Positions 48,406-57,385 of a stretch of DNA of 64,000 nt are shown piece after piece. The position numbers and the translations under genes were made by a program. Source of the stretch: Pseudomonas saudiphocaensis (lineage in GTDB: Bacteria > Pseudomonadota > Gammaproteobacteria > Pseudomonadales > Pseudomonadaceae); assembly GCF_000756775.1 (NCBI RefSeq), contig NZ_CCSF01000001.1:2790001-2854000 (forward strand), written 5' to 3'. Position 1 is the first letter of the stretch, and each line of letters starts with the position of its first letter. The notes below the pieces were generated by a model that was given only the letters and a program-made list of their open reading frames with translations, did not search any database and was not told where the DNA came from.

Positions 48406-48681
48406 ATGGAAATCAGCCGGCACTTCAAGCCCGCCTCCGTTACGCCCAGCGAGCTGTCCTCCGCTCGCCAGCCTGCTGCACGCCCGACTGCTCAACCGGC
48501 AGTCGCTCGCCAGGAAGCCCTGCCACTGGAGCAGATGCACGATGCCCTGCGCGCCATGCCGGAGGTCGATCTGGACCGCGTTGCGGCGATCAAGCAAGCC
48601 CTGCAGCGCGGTGAGATCAGCACTGACGTAGGCGAGCTGGCAAGCAGCATGCTCAGCTATCACCGTGGAAACGATGCGTGA
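48406..48681 (+). CDS. flgM: Anti-sigma-28 factor FlgM
   Basis: Binds the flagellar sigma factor FliA until the hook is complete. 91 residues with a disordered N-terminal half and the FlgM domain (VDLDRVAAIKQALQRGEIST). It overlaps flgN by 4 bp. Confidence 0.85.
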   Translation: MEISRHFKPASVTPSELSSARQPAARPTAQPAVARQEALPLEQMHDALRAMPEVDLDRVAAIKQALQRGEISTDVGELASSMLSYHRGNDA

Positions 48682-49118
48682 GCCAGCGGGAAAAACTGCT
48701 CGCCGTGGTCGATGACGATCTGCAGCAGGACTGCAGTGACTACCTGAGCCTGCGCGAGTTGATGCAAGAGATGTACGGCCATCTGCTGAAGCACGATGTG
48801 CCCGAGATCGACCGTACCAATGTACTGATCGGCAGCCGTATCGAAGCGCTGAGCGCGCGTGCGGCGCGGCGCAGCAAGGTGCTGGCCGCCTTCGGCCAGG
48901 AAACCACTGCGGCCGGCATGCAGCGCCTGCTGGCTGGGAGCTCGGGCGAACGCGGCGAGTCCCTGCGTCGGCATTGGCAGCAGGTCGGCGAGCTGGCCGC
49001 TGAGTGCCAACAGCTGAACGAGCGCAACGGCAAGCTGCTCGCCATGCACCATGAAATCCTGCAACAGCTGCTCGCTGGCAGCCAGGACGCTCAGCTCTAT
49101 TCCCCGCAAGCTTATTGA
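48678..49118 (+). CDS. flgN: Flagellar chaperone FlgN
   Basis: A 146-residue helical protein with the FlgN pattern LRELMQEMYGHLLKHD and NERNGKLLAMHHEIL; it chaperones FlgK and FlgL. It starts with GTG overlapping the flgM stop (GTGA). A 344-bp gap separates it from fliD. Confidence 0.87.
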   Translation: MSQREKLLAVVDDDLQQDCSDYLSLRELMQEMYGHLLKHDVPEIDRTNVLIGSRIEALSARAARRSKVLAAFGQETTAAGMQRLLAGSSGERGESLRRHWQQVGELAAECQQLNERNGKLLAMHHEILQQLLAGSQDAQLYSPQAY

Positions 49119-49462
49119 GCAGGGCGTTCGTCTGGGCGGCTGGGGTCGCCCGTGGTGATTCCTTTCAGGCGGAGTCCCGCCTCCTGACCAGCAGAGCCGC
49201 ATCCATCGAATGGGTCAGCAACGGCTTATTGCGCCACAGCGAACCAATCCTTCCTTCGCATCCTTAACCGGCACCTGCCTGCTGTCGCCTTTATAGAGCG
49301 TAGTTCCGCCATCGTCGCAGGCGGAAACGGTGTTTCCCCGTTTCCCGGTCATGTCGCGTTGCGGAAGTCTTTTTTCTGTATGCCGTCCGCTGAAACGCCC
49401 GTAATACGGGCTTCGGCGACCTGGCATCCAAATTGCTCCATGAGCACCAAGAGGGGACGGTA
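49119..49462. promoter_or_regulatory. Intergenic region flgN/fliD with palindromes
   Basis: 344 bp without a gene. It holds an inverted repeat GGAAACGG/CCGTTTCC (49323-49345), a 15-bp perfect palindrome GCCCGTAATACGGGC (49397-49411) and, 11 bp further, the sigma-54 promoter of fliD. Confidence 0.6.
49422..49436 (+). promoter_or_regulatory. Sigma-54 promoter of fliD operon
   Basis: TGGCATC-N4-TTGC, preceded by C and followed by T, keeps the GG/GC spacing and fits the sigma-54 consensus well. It lies 26 bp before the ATG; a GAGGGGACGG ribosome site follows. It would drive the fliD-fliS-fliT-fliK-fliL-fliA-motA-motB block under LafK. Confidence 0.7.
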
Positions 49463-50806
49463 ATGGCAATAGATTCGAATTACGCACAACAGATGTCGAC
49501 GCAGCTGGCGACCTACGAAGTTCAATCTTCGCTGGACCGGCTCAACCGCAACGAATCCAACTACAAGGCCCAGCGCGACGCGCTCGGCTCGCTGCGCAGC
49601 TCGTTGACCACATTCAAGTCGGCCATCACCAAGCTCAACAGCAGCACCACCAGCATGCTGACCAACAGCGCAACGATGAGCCAGGAAGGTTATGCCACCG
49701 CTACGGTAGGCACCTCGGCGCAGGCGGGTAGTTACGATTTCTTCGTCAAGCAGCTGGCCAGCAAGGATCAGTTGGCGCTGCAAGGCCTGAAGGATGAAAG
49801 TCTGACTGGCGCCGGCACCTTGACCATCGGGCAGGGCGGCGCTTCGTTCGAAGTTAAGATGACGGGCATCACCACGCTCGACGATCTTGCCAAGGCGATC
49901 AATAGCGCTGCTGATAACAAGGGCGTCCAGGCCACGCTGGTGCGCAGTGAGGGCTCTGTCAATCTGGTGCTGACCAGCGAAGAAACTGGCGCTAACAAAG
50001 CCATCAGCCTGAGCGCCGCGGGTAATGCGGCCGTCGAAGCTGCCGTTGCAACTCCGGTACGCCTGTCCAGCGCGGCGGACGCGGAGGTTTACCTCGGACG
50101 CGATGCGAACGGAATCAAGCTGACCAGCACAAGCAATACCTTCGCCAATGTCGTCGACGGCGTCAGCATGACCTTCACCAAGGCGCATGGCACAGGCGAC
50201 ACGCCGCTGACCATCGACATCGCACAGGATAAAGCCGGCACCCAGGGCAAAGCGCAATCCTTCGTTGACGCCTTCAACACCCTGATGGGCAGCTTCGACT
50301 CCCTGACCGCCAGCGGCGGTGAAAGCGGCAAGCGCGGCACCCTGGCCGGCGACTCCAGCATCCGCTCCATCGAGAGCCGCCTGAACGGCCTGCTGCGTAC
50401 CGACTTCGGCGGCACTAGCCTGATCAACTTCGGCATCAGCGCCGATCGCAACGGCAAGCTGACCATTGATACCAAGCGCTTCGAGGCTGCGGTGGCTGCC
50501 AATCCCGAGGGCTTCGAGGCGCTGTTTACCGGCAAGGACAACCTGCTCGACAGCATCGACAAGACCGTCGCCAGCTACACCAGCAGCACCAACGGCATGC
50601 TGAAAAACCGCATGGACACGCTGGACATGAGCCTGCGCCGTATCGACGAGCAGTTCGAAAATCTCCAGCAGCAGTACGACACCCACTACGCCCGCTACCT
50701 GAAGCAGTTCACCACCATGATGCAGACCATGCAGAGCATGGAGCAGACCAGCGGAATGTTCTCGATGCCAAACACGTCGCAAGCTCAAGCTAACGGATTG
50801 TTCTAA
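49463..50806 (+). CDS. fliD: Flagellar filament cap protein FliD
   Basis: Caps the growing filament (LafB in lateral systems). 447 residues with FliD_N (LDRLNRNESNYKAQRDALGSLRSSL), the hypervariable middle and FliD_C (TNGMLKNRMDTLDMSLRRID). The start at 49463 follows GAGGGGACGG. It shares one base with the fliS start. Confidence 0.93.
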   Translation: MAIDSNYAQQMSTQLATYEVQSSLDRLNRNESNYKAQRDALGSLRSSLTTFKSAITKLNSSTTSMLTNSATMSQEGYATATVGTSAQAGSYDFFVKQLASKDQLALQGLKDESLTGAGTLTIGQGGASFEVKMTGITTLDDLAKAINSAADNKGVQATLVRSEGSVNLVLTSEETGANKAISLSAAGNAAVEAAVATPVRLSSAADAEVYLGRDANGIKLTSTSNTFANVVDGVSMTFTKAHGTGDTPLTIDIAQDKAGTQGKAQSFVDAFNTLMGSFDSLTASGGESGKRGTLAGDSSIRSIESRLNGLLRTDFGGTSLINFGISADRNGKLTIDTKRFEAAVAANPEGFEALFTGKDNLLDSIDKTVASYTSSTNGMLKNRMDTLDMSLRRIDEQFENLQQQYDTHYARYLKQFTTMMQTMQSMEQTSGMFSMPNTSQAQANGLF

Positions 50807-51204
50807 TGAACAGCTATCACCCCAACGAAAGTTACGACAGCTATCGCTCGGTAGACCTTGAAGCCCGCGCCGCCTCCGCTTCGCCTTACGAACTGGTGCT
50901 GGTGCTGATGGACGGGCTGCTCGACGAGCTGGCCCGCGCCCGCGGCCATATCGAGCACAAGCGCTATCAGCAGAAGGGCCAGTCCCTCGAGAAGTGCATG
51001 AATATCCTCAACGGCCTCAACGGCGCGCTCGACGACGAGAACGGTGGTGAGGTGGTGCAGGGTTTGGCGCGTCTCTACGAATACTGCATCTACCGCCTTT
51101 CCGACGTCAGCGTATCGCTGTCGCTGGAAGGCCTGGATGAAGTGGTCAACCTGCTCGGCGTGCTGCGTGAAGGCTGGGAGGGCGTCAGTGCCGCCCGTAA
51201 GTGA
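50806..51204 (+). CDS. fliS: Flagellin chaperone FliS
   Basis: A 132-residue helical chaperone (LafC) with the FliS pattern RAASASPYELVLVLMDGLLDELARARGHI. It prevents premature flagellin assembly. It overlaps the fliT-like gene by 17 bp. Confidence 0.93.
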   Translation: MNSYHPNESYDSYRSVDLEARAASASPYELVLVLMDGLLDELARARGHIEHKRYQQKGQSLEKCMNILNGLNGALDDENGGEVVQGLARLYEYCIYRLSDVSVSLSLEGLDEVVNLLGVLREGWEGVSAARK

Positions 51205-51511
51205 CCGTGAGCGCCTGCTGGAGCTGCACGCGCAGCTGCAGCAGGCCTTGCAGAACAATGACTGGACGGCGGTCGCCACGGTGGACGCCTCCGTACGCCA
51301 GTGCCTCGAGGCCCTGGCGCAGCGCGGTGCACTCGACGAGTCGACGCTCGCCGCCAAGCAGCTGTTGAAGCAGTTGCATGGCCAGGGGCTGCAAGCCTGC
51401 GCGGACGAATGCGAACGCCTGCGCCTGCTGCTGCTGAATCACCTCGAATACGCCGAAGGGCGCGCCGCCTACCAGCGGATCGACATGTTCCAAGTCGGAG
51501 ACCTGCGATGA
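51188..51511 (+). CDS. FliT/LafD-like flagellar protein
   Basis: A 107-residue helical protein starting at GTG 51188, inside the end of fliS. A GGGAGGG ribosome site lies 5-11 bp upstream, and the next ATG is far downstream. Sequence similarity to FliT is weak, but size, helical content (ELHAQLQQALQNNDW...LRLLLLNHLEY) and its place between fliS and fliK match LafD. Confidence 0.7.
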   Translation: MPPVSDRERLLELHAQLQQALQNNDWTAVATVDASVRQCLEALAQRGALDESTLAAKQLLKQLHGQGLQACADECERLRLLLLNHLEYAEGRAAYQRIDMFQVGDLR

Positions 51512-52674
51512 TCCAGCTGCCTACATCCATACGTGGCGCCGCTGCGGGTGCTGAGTCTGCACCACCCGCTGTCGCCCGTTCCGTTTCCGGAGCGCAGATG
51601 AGCAATGCCGGGCCCGGTTTCGGCGAGCGCATGCAGTCGGCTGCCGACGACAGCGCAGTGCAGCTCAACGGCCAGCCGATACAGCTGTCGCCGGAGGTGC
51701 TGCCAGACGCAGCCGCACTGCCTGGTGCGCAGCCGGTAACCGGCGAAGCAGGGGAGCTCGACGAGCTGGGTCTGCTGGAAATCATCGAACAGCAACTGGC
51801 CGAGATCGAGGCGCGCGATGCGGCGCAGGGCGACACCCTGTCGGTGATGCTTCAGCCGGTATCGGCCACCGAGGTCGATGAGATGGGCGAGCGTGCTGGC
51901 TGGCCGTCGAACCCGCTGCCGCCTCTGTCCGGGGCAAACCCGGCAACCCGGCAGACGGAATCGCAAGAGGCCTTGCTCGATGCGCAATGGCAAGCCAGAG
52001 CCGCTGAGGCCGGCCCCGTGCCGAGCGCGAACTCGGGCGAGCTGACGCGCGCACCCGCCCACATGCAGTACGGCCCGGTTCAGGCGCAGTCGCTCGGCCT
52101 GACGCCGCAAGGGCCCCTGGCGCTGGACACCCAGGCCTCGCTGTCTGCCGAGTCACTGTTGGCCGCTGTTGAAACGCCTGAGGGGCCGCTGACGGCTGCC
52201 GAGCGGCTGCAGACAACGCAACCCCAGGCCCTCGAGCGTGCGCTGAAACTGCAGGCACCGGAAGCCAGATGGGGCGAGCAGATGCTCCACGCCCTACGGG
52301 AAAACGTAGGCATGCAGCTGCAGCAGAAGATCCAGAGCGCCACCATCCGCCTGGACCCGCCGGAGCTGGGCAGTTTGGAGATCCTGCTAAGCCATGAATC
52401 GGGGCGGCTCAACGTCCAGCTGACTGCAGTAAACGCCGATGTGGCGCGCCTGCTGCAGCAGACCAGTGACCGCTTGCGCCAGGAGCTGGTCAGCCAGCAT
52501 TTCGTCCAGGTCAACGTGCAGGTGGGCGCCGACAGCGGCGGCCAGCAAGGGCAACAGCGCCAGCGTGCTGCGCTGGCCGCCGAAGAGCTGCCGCTGGCAG
52601 CCCGAACCCTGGAACAGGAACAGCAGGACAGCCGCGCCGCCGAGCGCGCCCGGGATGTCCTGATCACGGTTTGA
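51508..52674 (+). CDS. fliK: Flagellar hook-length control protein FliK
   Basis: Measures hook length (LafE). 388 residues; the long N-terminal part is low-complexity, rich in Ala, Gln, Glu and Pro, and the C-terminal Flg_hook domain (RLDPPELGSLEILLSHESGRLNVQL) is conserved. The start overlaps the fliT-like gene by 4 bp. The long in-frame extension upstream is not used. Confidence 0.9.
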   Translation: MIQLPTSIRGAAAGAESAPPAVARSVSGAQMSNAGPGFGERMQSAADDSAVQLNGQPIQLSPEVLPDAAALPGAQPVTGEAGELDELGLLEIIEQQLAEIEARDAAQGDTLSVMLQPVSATEVDEMGERAGWPSNPLPPLSGANPATRQTESQEALLDAQWQARAAEAGPVPSANSGELTRAPAHMQYGPVQAQSLGLTPQGPLALDTQASLSAESLLAAVETPEGPLTAAERLQTTQPQALERALKLQAPEARWGEQMLHALRENVGMQLQQKIQSATIRLDPPELGSLEILLSHESGRLNVQLTAVNADVARLLQQTSDRLRQELVSQHFVQVNVQVGADSGGQQGQQRQRAALAAEELPLAARTLEQEQQDSRAAERARDVLITV

Positions 52675-52710
52675 CCGGTATCAACCTAATTAGCCAATTG
52701 TGAGTGTGTT

Positions 52711-53169
52711 ATGTCGACCTCCCGTCTCGTACTTCTGATGCTGCTGCTCAACGTCGTCACCGTCGCCGGTGGCGTCGGGGCGACCTACTGGCTGGTCAAG
52801 CCCGAGGCTGGAGCCGTGGCCGGCGACGGTCAGCAGGCGCGTCCGGCCAAGCCTCTGCAGTACGAGTTCTTCCCGGTGGAGAAGATCATCGTCAGCGTGC
52901 GTGGTGACGGTCGTGAGCACTACTTCGTGCTTGATCTTGCGCTGCAGGCGCAGGCCTCCGACAAACCCAAGCAGTTCGAGCAGGCAGAACCCATCGTGCG
53001 CAACTCGGTGGTGGCCTACCTGTCGGCGCTGCCGTTCGAGGAGCTGCGCGGCATGCAGATCGCCGAGTTGCAACAGCGTCTGGAGCTTGTGCTGTTCGAA
53101 GACTTTGCCAGCAAGAACGCCGCCGTGCCCTTCGAGCATGTGCTGGTCAACAAGCTGCTCGTGCAGTAA
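52711..53169 (+). CDS. fliL: Flagellar basal-body protein FliL
   Basis: Stator-associated membrane protein (LafF). 152 residues with one N-terminal membrane helix (about 5-28) and the periplasmic FliL domain (FFPVEKIIVSVRGDGREHYFVLDLALQ in parts). It lies 36 bp after fliK. Confidence 0.9.
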   Translation: MSTSRLVLLMLLLNVVTVAGGVGATYWLVKPEAGAVAGDGQQARPAKPLQYEFFPVEKIIVSVRGDGREHYFVLDLALQAQASDKPKQFEQAEPIVRNSVVAYLSALPFEELRGMQIAELQQRLELVLFEDFASKNAAVPFEHVLVNKLLVQ

Positions 53170-53180
53170 ACGGCTGCGCC

Positions 53181-53915
53181 ATGAGTGCTCCTTGCCCCAT
53201 CGACTACTACGGCTCCACGCCAGCGGCGCCTACGGTATTCGCGCCGGCGCTTGAGCAGCGCTGGATGATGCAGTACCTGCCGCTGGTCAAGCGCATCGTC
53301 CGGCAACTGTCGTTGCAGGCCAACCAGGTGCTCGACCGCGAGGATATGGAGCAGATCGGGCTGATGGGGCTGCTTGAAGGATTGCGCCGCTACGGTGAGC
53401 CGGACGAACAGTTCGGCAAGTTCGCCGCGCTGCGTATCCGTGGGGCGATTCTCGATGAGCTGCGCCGCCAGGACTGGCGCCCGCGGCAGGTTCGGCAGCA
53501 GGCGCACAAGGTCCGCGACGCGATCCGCGAACTCACGCGACAGCTCGGTCAGGAGCCCAGCGACGACGAGATCAAGGCGTACGCCGGCCTCTCTGAAAAG
53601 GACTATCAGGATTTTCTCCTGGCGGACTCCTCGGAGGCCATTGAAAGCCTCGACGAGCTGTTGCAGAGCGGCCATGAGCATTTCCCGGATACCGCCGAGC
53701 TGTTCGAGGAGCGGCTGATAAAGGAGCGTCTGCTGGAGCAGGCGCTGGCCCGGCTGGATGAGCGCGAGCGCCTGGTGCTGACGCTGTATTACCAGCATGA
53801 GCTGAGCCTGAAGGAAATCGCCCTGGTGCTGGAAGTCAGCGATGCCAGGGTCTGTCAATTGAGCAAGCAGGCGATCGGCAAGGCCTGTCGCTTTCTAGGG
53901 TCTACGAACCCTTAA
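53181..53915 (+). CDS. fliA: Flagellar sigma factor FliA (sigma-28, LafS)
   Basis: Late flagellar sigma factor. 244 residues with region 2 (YLPLVKRIVRQL, LDREDMEQIGLMGLLEGLRRY), region 3 and region 4 HTH (LKEIALVLEVSDARVCQLSKQAIGK). It would transcribe flagellin and is the partner of FlgM in this locus. It is preceded by fliL. Confidence 0.94.
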   Translation: MSAPCPIDYYGSTPAAPTVFAPALEQRWMMQYLPLVKRIVRQLSLQANQVLDREDMEQIGLMGLLEGLRRYGEPDEQFGKFAALRIRGAILDELRRQDWRPRQVRQQAHKVRDAIRELTRQLGQEPSDDEIKAYAGLSEKDYQDFLLADSSEAIESLDELLQSGHEHFPDTAELFEERLIKERLLEQALARLDERERLVLTLYYQHELSLKEIALVLEVSDARVCQLSKQAIGKACRFLGSTNP

Positions 53916-53936
53916 CCCCGAGAAGTCAGTAACGTC

Positions 53937-54809
53937 ATGCAGAAAGTATTAGGTGCATTCATCATCATTGGCGCCGTGCTGGGCGGCTACGCCATGGCCA
54001 ATGGCGACATGCGCGTGCTCTGGCAGCCGGCAGAGGTGATCATCATCTTCGGTGCCGCCATCGGCAGCCTTATCGTGGGCAATCCCAAGGAAGTGCTGAT
54101 GGAAATGCTCTCGCAGATCCGCGGTGTCTTCGTCTACCAGCGCCGTGGCGAGGAATTCCAGCGCCAGCTGCTGATGCTGCTCTACGAGTTGCTGGAGATG
54201 GTCGACATAGGCGGGCTGAAGGCACTCGATGCGCACATCGAAGAGCCGGAGGAGAGCGACCTGTTCGTGCGCTATCCGCTGATCCTGCAGGAAAAGAACC
54301 TGATGGCCTTTATCGCCGACAACTTCCGTCTGATGGCCATGGGCAAAATCACCGCCCATGAGCTCGAAGGCTTTCTCGAGCAGGAGCTGGAGGCCATGGA
54401 GCACACGTTGCTGCAGCCGGCGCGCTCGCTGCACAAGGTCGGTGAGGCGATGCCGGGCTTCGGCATACTGGCGGCGATCATGGGCATCATCATCACCATG
54501 GGCAGCATCGGCGGTTCGATCGCAGAAGTCGGCGCCCATGTGGCAGCGGCCTTGGTCGGCACCTTTCTCGGCATCTTCTTCTGCTATTGCCTGGCCGAGC
54601 CGCTTTCCAACTCCATGAGTCAGCGCATCAAGACCGAGCTGTCCGCACTCGAGTGCGTGCGCACCACGCTGGTCGCGCACCTGGCCGGCAAGCCGACGCT
54701 GCTGGCGGTGGATGCCGGGCGCAAGCTGATTGAGCAGGACGTCAAACCGGCTTTCCGGCAGCTCGAAGTCTGGGTCAACCAGTACGAGGAAGAAAGGGAC
54801 GCCGCATGA
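53937..54809 (+). CDS. motA: Flagellar stator protein MotA (LafT)
   Basis: Stator subunit with four membrane helices, 290 residues. The PEVE-like cytoplasmic loop and helices (GEAMPGFGILAAIMGIIITMGSIGG, and YCLAEPLS) match MotA. Proton-driven type is likely from size and sequence style. Overlaps motB by 4 bp. Confidence 0.93.
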   Translation: MQKVLGAFIIIGAVLGGYAMANGDMRVLWQPAEVIIIFGAAIGSLIVGNPKEVLMEMLSQIRGVFVYQRRGEEFQRQLLMLLYELLEMVDIGGLKALDAHIEEPEESDLFVRYPLILQEKNLMAFIADNFRLMAMGKITAHELEGFLEQELEAMEHTLLQPARSLHKVGEAMPGFGILAAIMGIIITMGSIGGSIAEVGAHVAAALVGTFLGIFFCYCLAEPLSNSMSQRIKTELSALECVRTTLVAHLAGKPTLLAVDAGRKLIEQDVKPAFRQLEVWVNQYEEERDAA

Positions 54810-55699
54810 AGAACCGGGACAAGGGCGGCGAGCGCGAAGTCATCATTCGAAGGCGCAGCAAGAAGGGCCATGAAGAGGCTCACGGCGGCGCCTGGAAGGT
54901 GGCCTTCGCCGACTTCACCCTGGCCATGATGGCGCTGTTCATGGTGCTGTGGATCGTTCAGCCGCGAATGGAGTTGTCCAACCCGTCCTACGGTGATCAG
55001 GAAAGCAATCCGCTGGTGGACGGCGGTGCCGGCATATTCGACGGCACCAGCACTTCGCCGCTGGAGCTGGACGGCATCCCGATCCGCCCGGCTCCGCGTC
55101 AAGAACGCAAGGAGCGGGCCGAAGCGGATGTTAGCCAGCGCTATGGCTCGCCCGAGGAGCTGAAGACGCTTGCCGAGCTGATGCGCGAGGTCGCCAGCGA
55201 AGTGGACGCCCTGGCCAACCTGGAAGTGGAGGTGGTGCCCCAGGGCCTGCGCATTCTGATCAAGGACGACCAGCAACGCTTTATGTTCGAGCGCGGCAGC
55301 GCCACCCTCAATCCGCACTTTCGCAAGCTGCTCGGCGTGCTGGCAGGCGTATTGGTGAAAGTGGACAACAAGCTGATCATCAGCGGCCATACCGACGCCA
55401 CCGCCTATCGCCAGCAGAACGGTTACAACAACTGGAACCTCTCCGGTGATCGCGCGCTGCGGGCACGGCAGGCCCTGGTGGACGCCGGCATGGCTTCAGA
55501 CTCGGTGCTGCAGGTGACGGCGCAGGCGGATGTCATGCCGTTGCGCCCGGAAGATCCGCAGAACGGTGCCAATCGCCGGGTAGAAATCCTGCTGCTGACC
55601 ACCTCGGCCGAGGCGCTGTACAAGGAGCTATTTGGTGACAGCTACGGGCATGCGCGGGTTTCCGAGAGTGGTGCCACTTATCACGGCGAGACCCTTTAG
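54806..55699 (+). CDS. motB: Flagellar stator protein MotB (LafU)
   Basis: 297 residues with one membrane helix (WKVAFADFTLAMMALFMVLW; channel Asp36) and a C-terminal OmpA-like peptidoglycan-binding domain (IISGHTDATAY, ANRRVEILLL). The last gene of the fliD-motB block. Confidence 0.94.
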   Translation: MKNRDKGGEREVIIRRRSKKGHEEAHGGAWKVAFADFTLAMMALFMVLWIVQPRMELSNPSYGDQESNPLVDGGAGIFDGTSTSPLELDGIPIRPAPRQERKERAEADVSQRYGSPEELKTLAELMREVASEVDALANLEVEVVPQGLRILIKDDQQRFMFERGSATLNPHFRKLLGVLAGVLVKVDNKLIISGHTDATAYRQQNGYNNWNLSGDRALRARQALVDAGMASDSVLQVTAQADVMPLRPEDPQNGANRRVEILLLTTSAEALYKELFGDSYGHARVSESGATYHGETL

Positions 55700-55721
55700 G
55701 CCGCCGTGTCTGACGAGGCTG

Positions 55722-56216
55722 TCAGGGTTTTTCAGGCAGCTGGTGATCGTCCCGGCAATAGGTCTTGCGCGTCTCTATGCCGTACAGGCAGCCGCCGACC
55801 GGCTTGAGGTTGACCTGTGAAGTTCGATGGCGACCGTAGAGCAGGTTGAACGCCAGCTCGTCGTCGAGCTCTTCTTCGTCGAGTCCGCTGACATGGCGCT
55901 CGTCGACCAGCAAGCGGATGCGCCCAAAGGCAGTCCGTTCTACTCTGCCGGTGACTTCAATGGTTACAGCCGAGCTGCGAGTCAGCGACTGGAAACGGTC
56001 CTTCTCCAGAACCAGGCTCTGGCTGATGGCAGTGATGCTGCCGTCGCCCAGCAGCACCTGTCCGCTGGAGCGGTAACGGCCGTCTTCGGGGGACAGGGGA
56101 CTGTCGGCGTGGCTGCTTATGGCAGTGGAAACCAGCAGCAAGATCGAGATAAGACCGACGCCCGACAGATACCTGCTCAGCGGATGGCGTGCGGTCCGCC
56201 TGTTCATTGCAGACAC
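55722..56216 (-). CDS. Exported protein partnered with a ToxR-like regulator
   Basis: A 164-residue protein with an N-terminal hydrophobic segment (about residues 17-34) that may be a signal peptide or anchor. The mature domain has two Cys (CLYGIETRKTYC) likely joined by a disulfide. No family recognised. It overlaps the ToxR-like gene by 13 bp, so they form one operon, reminiscent of ToxR/ToxS. Alternative start at 56207. Confidence 0.65.
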   Translation of the reverse strand: MSAMNRRTARHPLSRYLSGVGLISILLLVSTAISSHADSPLSPEDGRYRSSGQVLLGDGSITAISQSLVLEKDRFQSLTRSSAVTIEVTGRVERTAFGRIRLLVDERHVSGLDEEELDDELAFNLLYGRHRTSQVNLKPVGGCLYGIETRKTYCRDDHQLPEKP

Positions 56217-57094
56217 CCTTGAAGAAATTCACCGGTGACGCTGCGGATCTGGTCCTTGTGAATCTTCAGCCAGTTAGCGTCCTCACCTCGTAAGCAGTGA
56301 ATTTCATAGAAGCCGGGAGACAAGTTGACGATCAGCTGAGCCGGCTTGTCGACCAACGTGCTCAGCTTTTTGACTACCGCCTCGGTCTCGGAAATCAGGG
56401 AGTCCAGCAGACGTTGGCTGCCTTCCACATACAGCACCTCCACTCCGCCCACCTGACGCTGGTGAGTGAAAAACGGCTCCTGCGAAAGCGTCGCCAGTTG
56501 CATGCCCAAAAGTCCCAATCCTGTCAGCAACACCAGCACGATGCCGGTCAGCCATAGCCCCGTCCGTGAGCGGTTGGATTGAATCGCTGGGATCGGATGG
56601 CTTGCAGGCCCAGGTTCCGGAGCAGGTCGTTCTGTCACAGGTGGTCTGGTAGTGACCGCTGGCTCTGTCGCAGGTGCGGGCGGAACGAGCGCAAGCGGAG
56701 TCGGCTCGTCATCTTGCAAGTACTGCAAGTACTGCGGGTTAAACAGATAGCCGCGGCGGGGCAAGGTCTGAATGATCTGGTTGCGCCCGTCGAACAAGAG
56801 CTGGCGCAGGGTGTAGATCTGCTGGCTAAGGCTACCTTGACCAACCACCCGGTTTGCCCAGGCGTAGCTCATCAGCTCCTCGCGGGATACCACTTCGCCC
56901 GGCGCCAACAGTAGGCGCTCAAGCACCCGGCTGCCGGAAAAACCCAGATCCACCTTTTTCAGGCTGCCATCTGCGTGGCTCAGCTCCAGCTGGTAGAGCG
57001 CATGATCGAATCGAGCTGAGCAGCCATTGCGACCGGTTTTCAGCAGAGGGCAGATGAAGGCATCGGGGGCCGGAGAGGGCAGAGATGAGGTCAT
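56204..57094 (-). CDS. ToxR/CadC-like membrane-tethered transcription regulator
   Basis: A 296-residue protein: an OmpR-type winged helix (about 45-120: VLERLLLAPGEVVSREELMSYAW, LSQQIYTLRQLL, QTLPRRGYLF), a Pro-rich linker (130-175), one membrane helix (about 179-200) and a periplasmic domain of about 95 residues with two Cys (HCLRGE, QGCLQ). Similar in place and type to LafZ of E. coli Flag-2. It is upstream of its exported partner gene, and probably controls flagellar or surface genes. Confidence 0.82.
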   Translation of the reverse strand: MTSSLPSPAPDAFICPLLKTGRNGCSARFDHALYQLELSHADGSLKKVDLGFSGSRVLERLLLAPGEVVSREELMSYAWANRVVGQGSLSQQIYTLRQLLFDGRNQIIQTLPRRGYLFNPQYLQYLQDDEPTPLALVPPAPATEPAVTTRPPVTERPAPEPGPASHPIPAIQSNRSRTGLWLTGIVLVLLTGLGLLGMQLATLSQEPFFTHQRQVGGVEVLYVEGSQRLLDSLISETEAVVKKLSTLVDKPAQLIVNLSPGFYEIHCLRGEDANWLKIHKDQIRSVTGEFLQGCLQ

Positions 57095-57318
57095 GAGCGC
57101 CTGTTAGTGTCAGCTGGATAGCCTGTCGCGATGTGACGGAGTAGGCAGTAGATCGGCGGCATATTGGCGTCGTTTTTTTGAACTTACAAGACCAAGAACC
57201 AGAAAATCCGACCGAGCGGCCACGAAGTGACGCAAAACGATCAGCGGAGCGGCCGCAAGCGTCGCCCCATCTGAACGAATGGGCTTTTCTAAGTGGTTGT
57301 TTTGTGAGGACTTAAACG

Positions 57319-57346
57319 AAAAAGCCCCGAACCAGTCGGGGCTTTT
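57319..57346 (-). terminator. Intrinsic terminator of the flagellin gene
   Basis: In the flagellin reading direction, AAAAGCCCCGA and TCGGGGCTTTT form a GC stem with a short loop followed by T residues. It lies 40 bp after the stop codon. Confidence 0.85.
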
Positions 57347-57385
57347 CGAGGCCAGTCATTGCGACTGGCGGGTACTGCGTGTTGC

